Shown: positions 1 to 10,259, counted from the first letter of the stretch. The stretch is 64,000 nt of DNA from Sophora flavescens (GCA_030762895.1 CM061068.1:151105311-151169310); one strand, 5' to 3'. Made by a program: numbers and translations. Notes: a model not told the origin generated them from the sequence alone.

Positions 1-911
1 TTTGATATAATATAAATATGTAATGATGTGTCGGTAAAAATCGAATCAACCGACCCAATCCAAATCGCATTTTATCGGATCGGATCGATTCAGAATTTTT
101 TTAAAGAAGCAATCCAAACCGAACGAACTGTATATATTGTTTTAATCTTTAGATCGAATGACTTTTTTTACCTCAAAATCGATTCAAACTGAACCATGAA
201 CACCCTCATATGTTGACCCGTCCCGTCAATCCATGTATGATGGGACTTTATTTAATTTTTTTATTTTGATTGACATTTGCTAGTACTAGATTTAAAATTA
301 TCTAATTATGATTTAAGGTGTTTGAAATTAGTTATATAAAATTAGTTGTAATTTTTTTTTTTTTTATCATTTTTTTTATAATGTAGATGTGTCTCACCGA
401 CCCATCAACTTGTTTTGCTAATGCTAAATAGGTAGCATTGGCATGCCAACAAAATGAAATATGATATTTTAGTTTATTTTTTGGTGGAATGAAAATATTA
501 TACTTTTTAATCTCATGTTGTGTTATATTTTATTTATAAAATAAATTAAATATAAATCATAATCCATTTTTTATATATATATATCAAACGCTGGCATAGT
601 ATTTTTCCCTCTCCATTGAAAGACTTTCCATCTCGGCTATGTTAAATGTATAACACTTACAGCAACACGTTTAGACTTTAGTCAGCAAGTACGTGGCCCA
701 GATGCTGAAGAATTGAAGGAAAAAAAATATAAATCACCTGCCTAGTTGCTGGAATTGGTTGGTTGGTGAAAGTTATATATTGTACAACATAATAATGATC
801 CTTTATTTCGTTTCTGCTTACGTGTTAGATTCAGCATGAGCCATGAAGCTATAAATTCGAGAGAGAAAAAAATATCCTTACAGCACTGTTCCAATAATTA
901 AGAATATCCTT
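1..911. other. AT-rich flank, no gene seen
   Basis: No ORF, RNA gene or transposon end could be supported here. The stretch is AT-rich with short runs of T and A. The only structure noted is at its right edge, where the 12-mer AATATCCTTACA occurs at 871-882 and again at 903-914. The second copy runs into the truncated LTR that begins at 912. I treat the segment as intergenic DNA or unrecognisable old repeat. Confidence 0.5.
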
Positions 912-1204
912 ACACGGGCAAGCCGTGATCGTCTCTGACTTTTCCATGGTTGCAATACTCGCGGGGCGAGAGATTATTCGCGGGGCGAGTGGCTCCAGAT
1001 TTATTACTTTTTATTAACCTGAAAATAGAAAATAAAAGTAAATACTTTATTCACTCTAAATCAACTAAATTAACTTAAAAACAATTTACAGACTCAAAAT
1101 ATTACTTAAGGACAATCAAGTCTAATTTGGGTGAAAATGATATAAAATAAGCACAAAGCCAAGGTCTTCACGAGTTATAAAACCAGTCAAAAAGAGGCTC
1201 ATCA
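912..1204 (-). repeat. Truncated 3' LTR of element A
   Basis: These 293 bases repeat 4896-5188. On the minus strand the LTR starts with TGATGAGCC directly after a purine-rich stretch (about 1205-1222) that serves as polypurine tract. About 980 bases expected at the distal end of the LTR are missing. The break lies in a short duplicated 12-mer (871-882 and 903-914), suggesting a repair-mediated deletion. Confidence 0.85.
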
Positions 1205-2616
1205 AAATACCCCAAACTTAAACTTTGCTTGTCCCCAAGCAAACTACACTCAAAAACTTAAAAAGACTCAAGACCTGACAAAACATGGCAAGCTTAAGGA
1301 TCAATCAACTTTACACAGATTTCAAGCAATTTTTCAAAAGAGTTTTTCTTTCAATGTTCCCCCATTTTAAACAAAGTAATCCCCACATTCATTTATTCCA
1401 AACAGTTGAGAAATTAATTATTCAGACAATCAGAAATCTAAGCAGGGGATCTAAGTTACACACAAAAGGGAGATCACCAAAATCAAACAACTGCCTTCCT
1501 CACAAGGGAAATTTATGTTCACTCAATCGCTCAATTTGTGTCAGGTTATCAACAATTCACTCAATTTCACTTTTCAGAAGCACTTCCCATAAATTTGATT
1601 TTCATCTCAAAATGATTCCCACAGAAAACATGCAAGCAACATCAAAAGGTCTTTTATGGGTTGTAATGGGGCCTGGCTAAGGGTAGGATATACAAAGAAA
1701 CTAGGCTGAAGACCCTAGGAACTTAAGAGAGCATGAACTTTATTTACACTTTGAAATTCCACTCAAGTTCCTTTTCTCATTTTTCATTTTTGCTTTGGGT
1801 GACTACAACCTTTTTATTTCTTTTTGGCATTTTTGCACTTTTATTTTTTTTTCTGTTTTTTTCTTTTCTTTTCTTTTCTTTTTTTCAAATTTTTTTTTTC
1901 TCAATCCCAAGCAACATATTACACCTTGCAGCCACCCCAAACTTTGGTTTCTTGCACCCATTCTAAGATTACATGCTCTCCTAATCCTAAGATCGGGTTA
2001 ACATGGTTTTCCAGATTTTTGGGCTTATAACATTAGGTTATCAAGAATTAACAGGCTAATAGGCTCAAAAGGGCTAACTAGGGAACATGCAATAGGAATT
2101 AGTTTATTCAGGCCAAGTAGCTATTTACAAAAAAAAAAACTGCCTAAATCATTTGCTACACACATATAATCATGCAAACCAAAAAGAGATTCAATCAAAT
2201 CCAGGGAAGTGCAACTTAAAAAGTGATTTTCACACAGTTTAAAACATGTTGGAGGCTCAAAACCTCACCTGGACATTTTTGCAAATTATTTGATAGAGAT
2301 TCTATCCCTAGTGTGTGCTTCCTATCACCCCAAACTTATCATAAATCATGCCATCATAATAAAATCTCAAAGTTCAGTTTTCAATCACATGGGGATCATT
2401 TTTCAAAAATTTTTCATATCCTAGGGGGGAAACAGTCAACACATAACATGCAATTCATCTATGCAAAATCAATCAAATCCAATAAACTTGCCACTACTAG
2501 ACTCAACACACAAATACTCCTGAGCTTCTCAAATTATTCAGGAGCTTTATTAGAAAACAAAACAGAAATAAAACAAAGCAAAAGAAAATTAAAAAGGAGA
2601 AAGGGTTAAGAAAAGC
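1205..2616 (-). other. 3' non-coding region of element A
   Basis: This stretch lies between the last ORF and the 3' LTR on the minus strand. It matches by eye the 3' non-coding region of element B on the plus strand. Examples are the block around 1470-1520 against B around 31040-31100, and the block around 2280-2330 against B around 30240-30290. It includes a long pyrimidine-rich tract (1790-1900), which is purine-rich in the sense strand. The plus-strand ORFs here are low-complexity and are not genes. Confidence 0.7.
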
Positions 2617-3114
2617 TCATTCAGAGGCGGTTCCACCAGGATCCCACTGCTTGTAGCATAAGTCCCACGTGGTAGCCAAAGGACTGAAATTTGTTCCATG
2701 GTCTCCTAGCTTGCAGCTTTGATTTGGAAGTGGGTGCTTGACAATTATGACGACCTCGCCGAGTGCGGCGGACTTCTCACTTCCTCTCGGGTCACAGATG
2801 ACCGCTTTCTCAACAAAATCTCCCCAATAAAATTGGGGTTCAACCACTTGGACTGGCCATGGTGCAAAATCCAAGGGTGCAACATCCATTACTGGTTCCT
2901 CAGGGGGAGGTGGCAAACAGTTAGAAAGTGTTACTGGTGCTGCTTCAACTTCTGCAATGTCTTCATCCACTGCATAAACAAATTTTTCACCTGCTATACA
3001 CGCAGAAATTTCAGCACACACCAAACAAAGGTTAGAGTTAGTACATATATTACAAGAAAATGAATCAGAAAAATCTACAATGTCCGGAAATTCTGCAATT
3101 AGTTCATCATCCAC
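2617..3114 (-). pseudogene. Cys-rich ORF of element A, function unknown
   Basis: A 165-codon open frame whose product I do not recognise. It is acidic near the start and has a Cys cluster at about residues 20-38 (CNIC, CLVC). A proline-rich stretch (PPPPEEP) lies near residue 70. It follows the gag-tail-like ORF after an intervening frame (3299-3099) that overlaps both, which suggests one longer product broken by two frameshifts. Paired Cys motifs also occur at the end of the upstream ORF (CYCDG, CVEC). The position is where gag-pol would be in an autonomous relative. It could be a lineage-specific accessory ORF or captured sequence. Confidence 0.45.
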
Positions 3115-3220
3115 CCTCTACTCTCAACACATTCAATTGTTTTACTTGAATCATCTACTCCCAAAGGTTCTTCTTTATCTTCGTGCACGGGGGAGCAGAC
3201 GTCCTCTTGATCCTCCCGAT

Positions 3221-3808
3221 CTAAGTTTCTGAACAGAACAAACCTGCAAAACGATCTGCATTTTCTATTTTTCCTGAAAAGTATAAACCTGTAAAACATT
3301 CAACACACAATGCAGTTCCATCACAATAACAAGCATTAGGATCAGGGGATTCAACACTAAATTCATCATTAACAGAAACATTATCATCAAAATTATCATC
3401 AAAAGTATTTTCAGAAATAACCACTTTAGAATCTGTATGTTCCTCAAGAGGCTGTGGAGTTAGCATTGCAGCCGAGTTGGCGGTAACTTGATCAATTAGA
3501 GCCCACAATTTCTGAGATTCAGCTTGGCTCCTCTGTTGGGCTTCACGATTACTTGCCTCCATTGCCTCCATCCTCTGTTGAAATTCAAGATTGTATGCTT
3601 CCGTTTGTGCAGCCATTTGTTGTAGCATAGAAGCAATCTCATCCAAGGTGCTCTGTGAAGGTTCGGAAGGTGCAGAGGTGGTAACTTGGCTAGGATAGTA
3701 TGGTGGTGGCTCATTAAAACTAGGATAATACATGCAAGGTGGTTCATAATAAACATGAGGCAAATATCCATACATGTAATTATCCATGACAATCAAACAA
3801 CCAGACAA
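3221..3808 (-). pseudogene. gag C-terminal-like ORF of element A
   Basis: An open frame of about 195 codons starting shortly after the PBS. The likely start is the second Met, before DNYMYGY. The first 40 residues are rich in Tyr and Pro. Residues about 40-110 hold the words PSQVTTSAPS and LEFQQRMEAM. These resemble the tail of the element B gag (PQVTTFAPSGPS, LQFQQRTNS), including a Gln-rich, coiled-coil-like stretch. The matrix/capsid part and the zinc knuckle are absent. I infer a remnant or reworked gag tail, possibly acting in trans with autonomous relatives. The frame ends at 3221 and appears to continue in another frame. Confidence 0.55.
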
Positions 3809-3887
3809 GCAGACAAAACTAACTAGAAAAGAGAATTTTTTTTTTTTTTTTAATTTTTATTTTCTGCTAATAACAACAAACCAGAGT

Positions 3888-3905
3888 CCCCGGCAACGGC
3901 GCCAA
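3888..3905 (-). promoter_or_regulatory. Primer binding site of element A
   Basis: On the minus strand TTGGCGCCGTTGCCGGGG follows the 5' LTR end by a few bases. This is the usual tRNA-primer site of Athila/Tat-type plant Ty3 elements. Element B has the same site with one change (25198-25215). Confidence 0.85.
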
Positions 3906-3909
3906 TTTT

Positions 3910-5188
3910 TGACCGCGCTGTCGCCACGCGCCAAAAAGAACGAGCGTTTACAAAATAATGTAGTATAGAGCGACAACTCGGATCGTCTCTCAAGGACTCT
4001 TTTAGGTGTTGTTATTATTAACAGAAAAAGTTAGAAATGGGGGTTTTGAGATTAAAATAAAATAAAGAAGCAAAACAGAAAACAAAACAAGAAAATAGAG
4101 CAGTTACCAAATAAGCTAAAACGATTAACCTCATCGCTTTTGGTTTCCCAACTATCATCGGTTCATGCAACCCTAAGCAAATTCTAATCCCCTCCCGGTT
4201 GTAGCAACAATTCACAAGCGGAACCACTACTACAGATATATATCCCTATTCCCGAATTAAGCAAACGGGGTTAAGCCCTTCGTGAACTAAGCGAACACGA
4301 AAGCGAACACACGCGAATTAAGCAAACGCGATTATATATAGGAACATGATATCACCGAGATAAACCAACACAACACAATATACTCCCGAATTAAGCAAAC
4401 AGAAATATAAAGCATGGCATTGAAAAGAGAAAAGGAAATGAAACAGGATTACAGAAACCTCAAGTCTTAACAGGAACCAATCACAGTAGATTAATCTAGG
4501 AGACTAATTCTCCATTACAAAAGGAAAACAAAACATAACTAAAAGAGAAAACAAAAGGCTAACTAAGATTAGCTCGAAACTAGCCAAAGCGGCTAATTCG
4601 ACTACCCCTTCATTTCTCGCCTAAGACCGCTTATATACACGTTTCTCGGAGTCGAGTACTCGCGAGGCGAATCACTGCTCGCGAGGCGAATTACATGAAA
4701 GGTCTGCAACTCTTTGTCTTCTCGCGAGGCGAGCACATCATTCGCGAGGCGAACTCTTCAGCTTCCAACTGTTACGCCCGTGGCATTCAACACGCCCAAA
4801 CCGTGATGGCTTCTGATCTTCCAATACTCGCGAGGCGAAGGATTGCTCGCGGGGCGAACTCTTCAACTTCAGAATTGCCACGACTGTGATCTTCAACACG
4901 GGCAAGCCGTGATCGTCTCTGACTTTTCCATGGTTGCAATACTCGCGGGGCGAGAGATTATTCGCGGGGCGAGTGGCTCCAGATTTATTACTTTTTATTA
5001 ACCTGAAAATAGAAAATAAAAGTAAATACTTTATTCACTCTAAATCAACTAAATTAACTTAAAAACAATTTACAGACTCAAAATATTACTTAAGGACAAT
5101 CAAGTCTAATTTGGGTGAAAATGATATAAAATAAGCACAAAGCCAAGGTCTTCACGAGTTATAAAACCAGTCAAAAAGAGGCTCATCA
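3910..5188 (-). repeat. 5' LTR of element A
   Basis: This LTR of about 1279 bases starts with TGATGAGCC (5188) and ends with GCGGTCA before the PBS. Its U3 holds eight copies of a CTCGCGAGGCGA-type box arranged as four pairs (4942/4961, 4827/4846, 4721/4741, 4660/4679). The two boxes in each pair are 19-20 bases apart. Just downstream in the sense direction is TATATAAG (4637-4630), the likely TATA box. The remainder resembles the R/U5 of element B LTRs, including repeated 'aattaagcaaacg' words. Confidence 0.85.
4660..4974 (-). repeat. Paired CTCGCGAGGCGA boxes in U3 of element A
   Basis: Eight near-identical 12-base boxes, each with an internal TCGCGA palindrome, occur as four pairs upstream of the TATA box. 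Between the pairs lie weaker CACG...CGTGAT words like the repeat unit of element B. The position and spacing suggest transcription-factor sites; this is inference. Confidence 0.75.
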
Positions 5189-5692
5189 CATACATCTGAA
5201 GAATTAATTGTGGAAGGCCTTGAACTGAATGTAGAAATCCTTTCCAAACCTCTTTCTGAGCCTTCAACTCCTCTACCTGATGCTGTTGCTACTGTTGAGC
5301 CAACTTTGACAGAACAGTCTGATGAGTTATGTGCTTATACGCATGGCGCTGAGTCTGCTAAGACATCTTCTCAACCATTAGCTCTTGCTATGGTTCATCC
5401 TCCAGCCCAAGCTCAAGACACTATCTCAGACTCTACTGAAAGCTCAAGACAATTATCTTTGCCATCTAATCTTAAAGACATCATTGGAAGAATTGTTGAT
5501 GAAAAGGTTGGAAAGATAGTTGAAGAGAGGATTGAGCAGATGGCACAACAAATTGAAGAAAGAGTGCAAAAGCAAGTGCAAGACACCTTGGCCCCTACAA
5601 ATTCCATGGCGACTCAAATGTTGGCCTTGCTAATGGAATTCCAGAAGAATCAAAATCCAAACCAACCCTCTCCACCACTTCCTTCTTCTTAG
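5189..5692 (+). pseudogene. C-terminal fragment of a SIRE-type 3' ORF (env position)
   Basis: An open frame enters from the element A junction and ends at 5692. The product is acidic and Ser/Pro-rich at first. It then holds an amphipathic helix of about 45 residues (IIGRIVDEKVGKIVEERIEQ onward) with a coiled-coil-like heptad pattern, and ends in a Pro/Ser tail. It sits between where RNase H would end and the 3' LTR, the place where SIRE/Maximus elements carry an extra ORF often called env-like. Element D lacks this ORF. No membrane segment is visible in the piece that survives. Confidence 0.5.
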
Positions 5693-6035
5693 AATTTCTT
5701 ATTTCTTATTGTATTTTGCTGACAATGATGGTCCACTCCCTTTTTACCTTTTTGGCTGATGACAAAAAGGAGGAGAAAGGAAAAGAAAGAAAATTATAAA
5801 TAAAGTCAGTTGTTGAAAAGCACTTATATGTTTGCATTTGCATTTATCTGCTTTACTTATATTATTTGCTCTGATACTTGTGTTTATATGGATTCTAAGT
5901 ATCATAAGTGTTTGGACCTTTCTGTTAGTCTGCTTAAATATTTGAATGCTTTGTCTTAGGGGGAGCCTTACAAGCTCTCTTAGACTTTAATATTTAAATT
6001 TAATCAGTTTTTGTCATCATCAAAAAGGGGGAGAT
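5693..6035 (+). other. 3' non-coding region and polypurine tract of the copia element
   Basis: An untranslated stretch that ends in AAAAAGGGGGAGAT (about 6022-6035). This purine tract primes plus-strand DNA synthesis in copia elements and abuts the TGTTGG LTR start. A related purine-rich word, AAAAAGGAGGAGAAAGG, lies near 5765. Confidence 0.75.
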
Positions 6036-7624
6036 TGTTGGAACCAAAGTGGTTTTGGATTTAACAATCTCTAAGTTTTGATGTTAACAAAAGGATTCAA
6101 TTTGCTTGGCAAAGTGTTAGTTGAGATCTAACAAGTGAGTTCAGTTTATGTAGGAATATTCAAAATAATATAATGTATACAATACTTGGACTCGTACAAA
6201 GAATTAACCGTCCAAAGGTTATTTAAACTGTTTATAATTTAATTGATAAAGTAGACTGGTTTTCTAAAGTGGACGAGGCTATAAATGAATACCTAAATAA
6301 CTTATTAGGCATAGCAAGTTCAAAGACTTGAAAATAAGCGCATCCATCTTGCCACGTTAGCAGACGGAAGTACTAAAACACAAAGTAACCTAGTAGACGA
6401 GCTCCATAAGCCACGTTATTGGATGGAGCTTCTCATTAAGGACTTAGCAAGTCCAAAGACTTTTGTGGATGAGCGCTTCGTCACTTGTGTGAACGAGCGC
6501 TTCGTCACTTTAGTGGACACGCTTCTACCACTTCAGTGGACGAGTAGAATAAATCTTGTATAGATGCGTTCTTAAAACTAAGTAGACGGCTATATATCTT
6601 TACTACCTTGAATATGATTTAATGCAATCTGGTCCACGATGAATTTATTTCAAATGATTGATATTTATTTCAAAGGAATATATGTTCTTTATTATTATTA
6701 ATATCTTGTTCCTTTATGAGAAAGTTCATAGTACTATCAAGGTAATACAAAAAGCAATATAGTACAATTGGAATTGCAAAACGATATGTACGATGACATC
6801 TTTATTGCTGAAAAAAGTTGGGTTATACACAAAGGAGGAAACAAAGCTTTTAAGGTACAAATGCTCAGAACAGTGAGCCTCCATTTTGTGATTCTCTGAT
6901 AACCAAGGATGCTTTTCAACTCGCCAAAATCAACTATCAGTCACAACGGATATCAAGCATTAAATTCCATCTCTAAACGAGATTATTCAAAGTAAACGTT
7001 GAAGAACTGCAAGAGCAGAAAAAGGTCACTATATAAGTAGAAGACCTCAGATACTAAAGAATAACTTTTTGAGCCCAACCACGCCAATACAATTCTTGTG
7101 AAAACAAGCTCTTATTCTTTCATTCTTTCAAAAGCAAAAGTCTGTAATCTTTTAGTTTGAATATTGTTGTAATATTCAACTGGTCTTAAACTGTCATACT
7201 CTCACACTTAGTGAGTTAAGAAGATCAACTTTTAAATCTGTGATAGAGTTAGAGCCTGAAGAGGCTTGGTAAGAAAGGAATACTTGTAGCCTGAAGAGGT
7301 GTTGAATACTTGTTGTGTAATCTATTTGGAGAAATAGTGGAAAAATCCTTCAAGTCGAAGGGACTGGACGTAGCTCTTGGTTGGAAGAGAGTGAATCAGG
7401 ATAAAATCTCTTGTGTGAATTTTCTATCCCTAAGCTCTTCAGTTTTTATTTGCTTATACTAACTGTGGGGTTTTGATATTGCTTTTGTTAATCTTTTAAG
7501 AATGATTTCTTGTGTTCTTAATCTTTTTATCTTCTGCTTGTGAAAAAGTTGTTCAAAAGGGTTTTTGCGAAAATAGTTAACAAGCACAATTCAACCCCCC
7601 TTCTTGTGTTTGCCTGTGCCAACT
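6036..7624 (+). repeat. 3' LTR of SIRE-like copia element
   Basis: This LTR of about 1589 bases starts TGTTGG and ends CCAACT, near-complementary to the start. The U3 has several degenerate GACGAGCGCTTCGTCACTTT-like repeats (about 6465-6550) and a TATA box TATATAAG at 7030-7037. The R/U5 part has the block GGACTGGACGTAG (about 7363-7375) followed by GAATCAGGATAAAATC. This block recurs in the LTRs of D and H and at 42490-42560. The end carries the C-run typical of this clade (7593-7602). Confidence 0.85.
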
Positions 7625-8329
7625 TTATCATGCTATTCTGTGATTGAAATTTATCTGTTGAGTGTTGGACTGAGAAACCTGACATTGGTCAGTGTTTAAA
7701 AATTTATTTGAGGATAAAAGCTTAATAAGCTTGGATAATTAATCAGAGTGATTAATTTGGGAATTTTGAGAAAAAGTGAAAAAAAAAAAATACTATTTTA
7801 ATAATATTTTGTGGAAAACTGTGTCAATAAGTGACAGTAAGGGCAAAATTATGAAATTTTTCACAGGCTCTAATTTTTCCAAAATAAATTCAATTTTATT
7901 ATAAAATGTTATTTAAAGTGATTAAGTTTCGAAAATAACGTTATATAGCAGTCAGAACAATTACTTCTGACAGAAAAATCATTTAAGTTATAAAAAGAAT
8001 TTTATTAAAAATTTTGGAAAATATTAAATATATAGTTACGTTATTATTATGAATTTATTTATTGAATACTTTTCAAAGTTGAATTTTATTGAGAATTATT
8101 TTCAGAAATGAAATAATCGGAAAATAAAAGAATTTATCAATGATTTTCAGGTTTTATCAATGTTTTAACAAAAAAAGAATTTATGTAAGAGAATTATATT
8201 CACTGAAATTATTCCATTAAACTTGGGTAAGTTTTCAGAGCTTTTGTTTTGTATTTGTTTTTCACTGAGCGAAATTTTTTACAAGAGGATAAATGAACCT
8301 AGGAACCGAGACGTCGGGGTTCTAGTGTT

Positions 8330-8930
8330 CTGTGGACACGTAGATCAGGGATCTGTCTTATTGGACCGAGTGTCCTGCAATGATTTAGTGGACTGTGTGT
8401 CCTAAGTTGATGTGGAAAATGTGAGTTCCATATCCGCGAGCCTAAGACCGGTGCATCGGTTTAAGGTTTTGCGATTGAGCACTCGGACTGTGTGTCCTGT
8501 GTTAAGTTTTAAAACATTTGGATTGTGTGTCCTATGTTTTTTTAAGTGGAAAGTCTTAATAAGAAATTAAGCATGGTCGTTAGCTTTATGCTTCGACAAG
8601 GAAATATTCTTACGACAAAGAAAACAAAACGAGAATAATTTTTTTTCTCATGCATAGCTGGCAGACGTGTCATGTGTTATGATCATTGAGTCCTGAGTGG
8701 ATCAATATATCTGTTATGGACTATGTTTCCATTTGATCATTGGGATTCTGTGCGAGACAATGTATCTTTATTGGACTGTGTGTCAAATTTTATGCGATAA
8801 CTATTGTGATTCGGAGTGATGCAATAGGTTATGGACCATAAACTCCATTGTTCGCAGTGACCATTGGGATTCTGTGTGAGCCAATGAGTTACATTTTTGA
8901 ACAATAACCTTGGTGTACTGTGTGTGACCA
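8330..8930 (+). repeat. Dispersed GGACTGTGTGTCC words in LTR of element C
   Basis: At least seven variants of an imperfect palindrome (GGACTGTGTGTCC, GGATTGTGTGTCC, GGACCGAGTGTCC and others) recur at irregular spacing. The array lies in the upstream half of the LTR where U3 is expected. A regulatory role is inference. Confidence 0.55.
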
Positions 8931-9299
8931 GTGTGTTATATGTTCTCTTGGACATTGTTTTATTTCGTTTTTACAATGGGCCATGTGCAGAGCTTGATCA
9001 GCTCAAAACGAAACAGAAAGTTGTGGGATCTCCGGAGATTAGGTATCAAAATAGAGCCTAAATATTGAAGTGTCACGCATTTTTATAAAATGACGATGAC
9101 TGTCGGGTATGAAACTCTTTGAATTAAATTATTCTACTATTTTGAATAATTTTTTATATGCTGTAAATATATGGTATGTGCTGTTTGTGTGTCGTGCATG
9201 GGGTTGTATTATCAAGGCTAATATATTGGTAACTCACCCTTGCATATTTGTTTGTTGTTTCCTCTACTATGTGGAATCTATGTATATATCTGCATTCAG

Positions 9300-9809
9300 A
9301 TGGATCCGGGCGCAGCAGTTCTGAACTACTCAGGGGTCCGAGCCCTGATGTTTGATAATACTGACCAAGGGAATGCCTGGGTAATTAACCTGGGGACTCG
9401 GAGTGCTACTTACACGGGTTCGATGAGGACACTCCGAGGTACTGTAGCAGACGGACCACAACAGCTGATTCATAGTAGGGAGACGATTGAAGTGTCACTA
9501 CCGCCCATTTGGATGATCCTACGATATCTGGTACAACATGGGAACCCGGAGCATCAACCACCTTCCTTCATTCATCCGTTACAGCAGGTAGCACCGGAGT
9601 CACCTCCTGCACCTATAGTCTTGATCCCAGAGGATGTACAGGTGGAGATGGAGGAGGACCCTGAGGAGGATCCGATGGTTGATCCAGACTATGTTCCTTT
9701 AGATGATAGAGTGTTTCCAGCTGTTGGAGAGGGGCTGTTGTATCCTCTTCAGATACACTTCCTGGAGGTGGGGGAGTTTATACTGGACTCTCATAATGGA
9801 TTTATGTAG
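9300..9809 (+). CDS. ORF inside the LTR of element C, unknown product
   Basis: An open frame of 169 codons from the ATG at 9300 (MDPGAAVLNYSG). The product is acidic and Pro-rich in its second half (EMEEDPEEDPMVDPDYVP), with no motif that I recognise. It lies in the downstream half of the LTR, 430 bases before the PBS. The related LTR remnant F has only a short open stretch at the matching place (43260-43350, minus). It may be a leader-encoded peptide or chance coding in a GC-richer leader. Confidence 0.35.
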   Translation: MDPGAAVLNYSGVRALMFDNTDQGNAWVINLGTRSATYTGSMRTLRGTVADGPQQLIHSRETIEVSLPPIWMILRYLVQHGNPEHQPPSFIHPLQQVAPESPPAPIVLIPEDVQVEMEEDPEEDPMVDPDYVPLDDRVFPAVGEGLLYPLQIHFLEVGEFILDSHNGFM

Positions 9810-10241
9810 TGGTGACCAGCTTTAGGATGTAGTCTTTTTTGGGTAGAGTGGGATTTTAGGTTAGTCTGACTTAGTGGCTACTGAGAGCCATCTTTTGAGC
9901 TGTGTTTTTCAGACTCCCACTATGACATAGTTATGATGTTTCAGTTTGATGTAAAATATGTGTGACGGTAGATGGTGACCTGGTAACAAAATGGTCTTTT
10001 GTAAAACTTTGATGCATATGTAATATATATAGCGATGTACATTATATTACTGGTATTTGGGTGTGTACATACAGTAAAAGAAAAAGGAAAAAAAAATTAT
10101 CACTATTTTTTAGAAGTTTAAGGAATTAGATAACAAAGTTTGTTTTCCGAAGGAAACCAGCAAATGAATATTTTTTTTTGATTAAGATTTTCGCAACATG
10201 TTATGTAAATATGATACCTTGGGAATGTGGTGTCGCATTAG

Positions 10242-10259
10242 TGGTATCAGAGCTGGTCG
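10242..10259 (+). promoter_or_regulatory. Primer binding site of element C
   Basis: TGGTATCAGAGCTGGTCG lies just after the LTR end. The TGGTATCAGAGC core is the initiator-Met tRNA site used by many plant LTR elements, including Tekay/Del chromoviruses. Confidence 0.8.

Larger units (their letters stand above)
912..5188 (-). mobile_element. Ty3/gypsy element A: non-autonomous Athila-family LTR retrotransposon
   Basis: This is an LTR element read on the minus strand. The 5' LTR is 5188-3910, the PBS 3905-3888, the internal region about 3887-1205 and the 3' LTR 1204-912. The 3' LTR keeps only its first 293 bases. Those bases match 4896-5188 with no difference that I can see, so the insertion is young. 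The internal part has no protease, RT, RNase H or integrase. It holds a gag-tail-like ORF, a Cys-rich ORF and a long 3' non-coding region alignable by eye to that of element B (29878-31334). PBS, LTR start (TGATGAGCC versus TGATAAGCC) and PPT context also match B, so A is probably a gag-pol-less partner of that family. It lies inside the internal region of a copia element that resumes at 5189; no target duplication can be checked because the left end is truncated. Confidence 0.85.
5189..7624 (+). mobile_element. SIRE-like Ty1/copia element, 3' end only
   Basis: What remains is the end of a 3' ORF, a 3' non-coding stretch, a polypurine tract and a complete 3' LTR. Everything upstream is missing. 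Element A is inserted at 5188/5189, and the DNA on A's other side (before 912) is not copia. The deletion that trimmed A's left LTR therefore probably removed the rest. The tract around 5760-5780 resembles the 3' non-coding region of copia element D (about 17505-17530), supporting the same clade. Confidence 0.8.
7625..10240 (+). repeat. 5' LTR region of Tekay/Del-like Ty3 element C, left end missing
   Basis: The stretch lies directly upstream of a PBS (10242-10259) and gag, so it is the 5' LTR, about 2.6 kb as preserved. No TGTAACACC start is visible at its left edge, so it is probably truncated at 7624. It contains about eight words of the form GGACTGTGTGTCC between 8330 and 8930, and an ORF (9300-9809). 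The part around 9020-9115 matches the reverse complement of 43540-43650 in LTR remnant F, showing the same LTR family group. The short ORF at 8223-8405 is not supported. Confidence 0.65.

Noticed and set aside
1285..2609. Plus-strand ORFs in the element A 3' region
   Set aside because: They are low-complexity (Phe/Ser/Leu-rich from T-runs), antisense to the element, and their homologous region in B is non-coding.
10242..10259. Possible tRNA gene at the Met-tRNA-like sequence
   Set aside because: Only the primer-binding complement of the tRNA 3' end is present; no cloverleaf arms surround it. The same holds for the other PBS sites.
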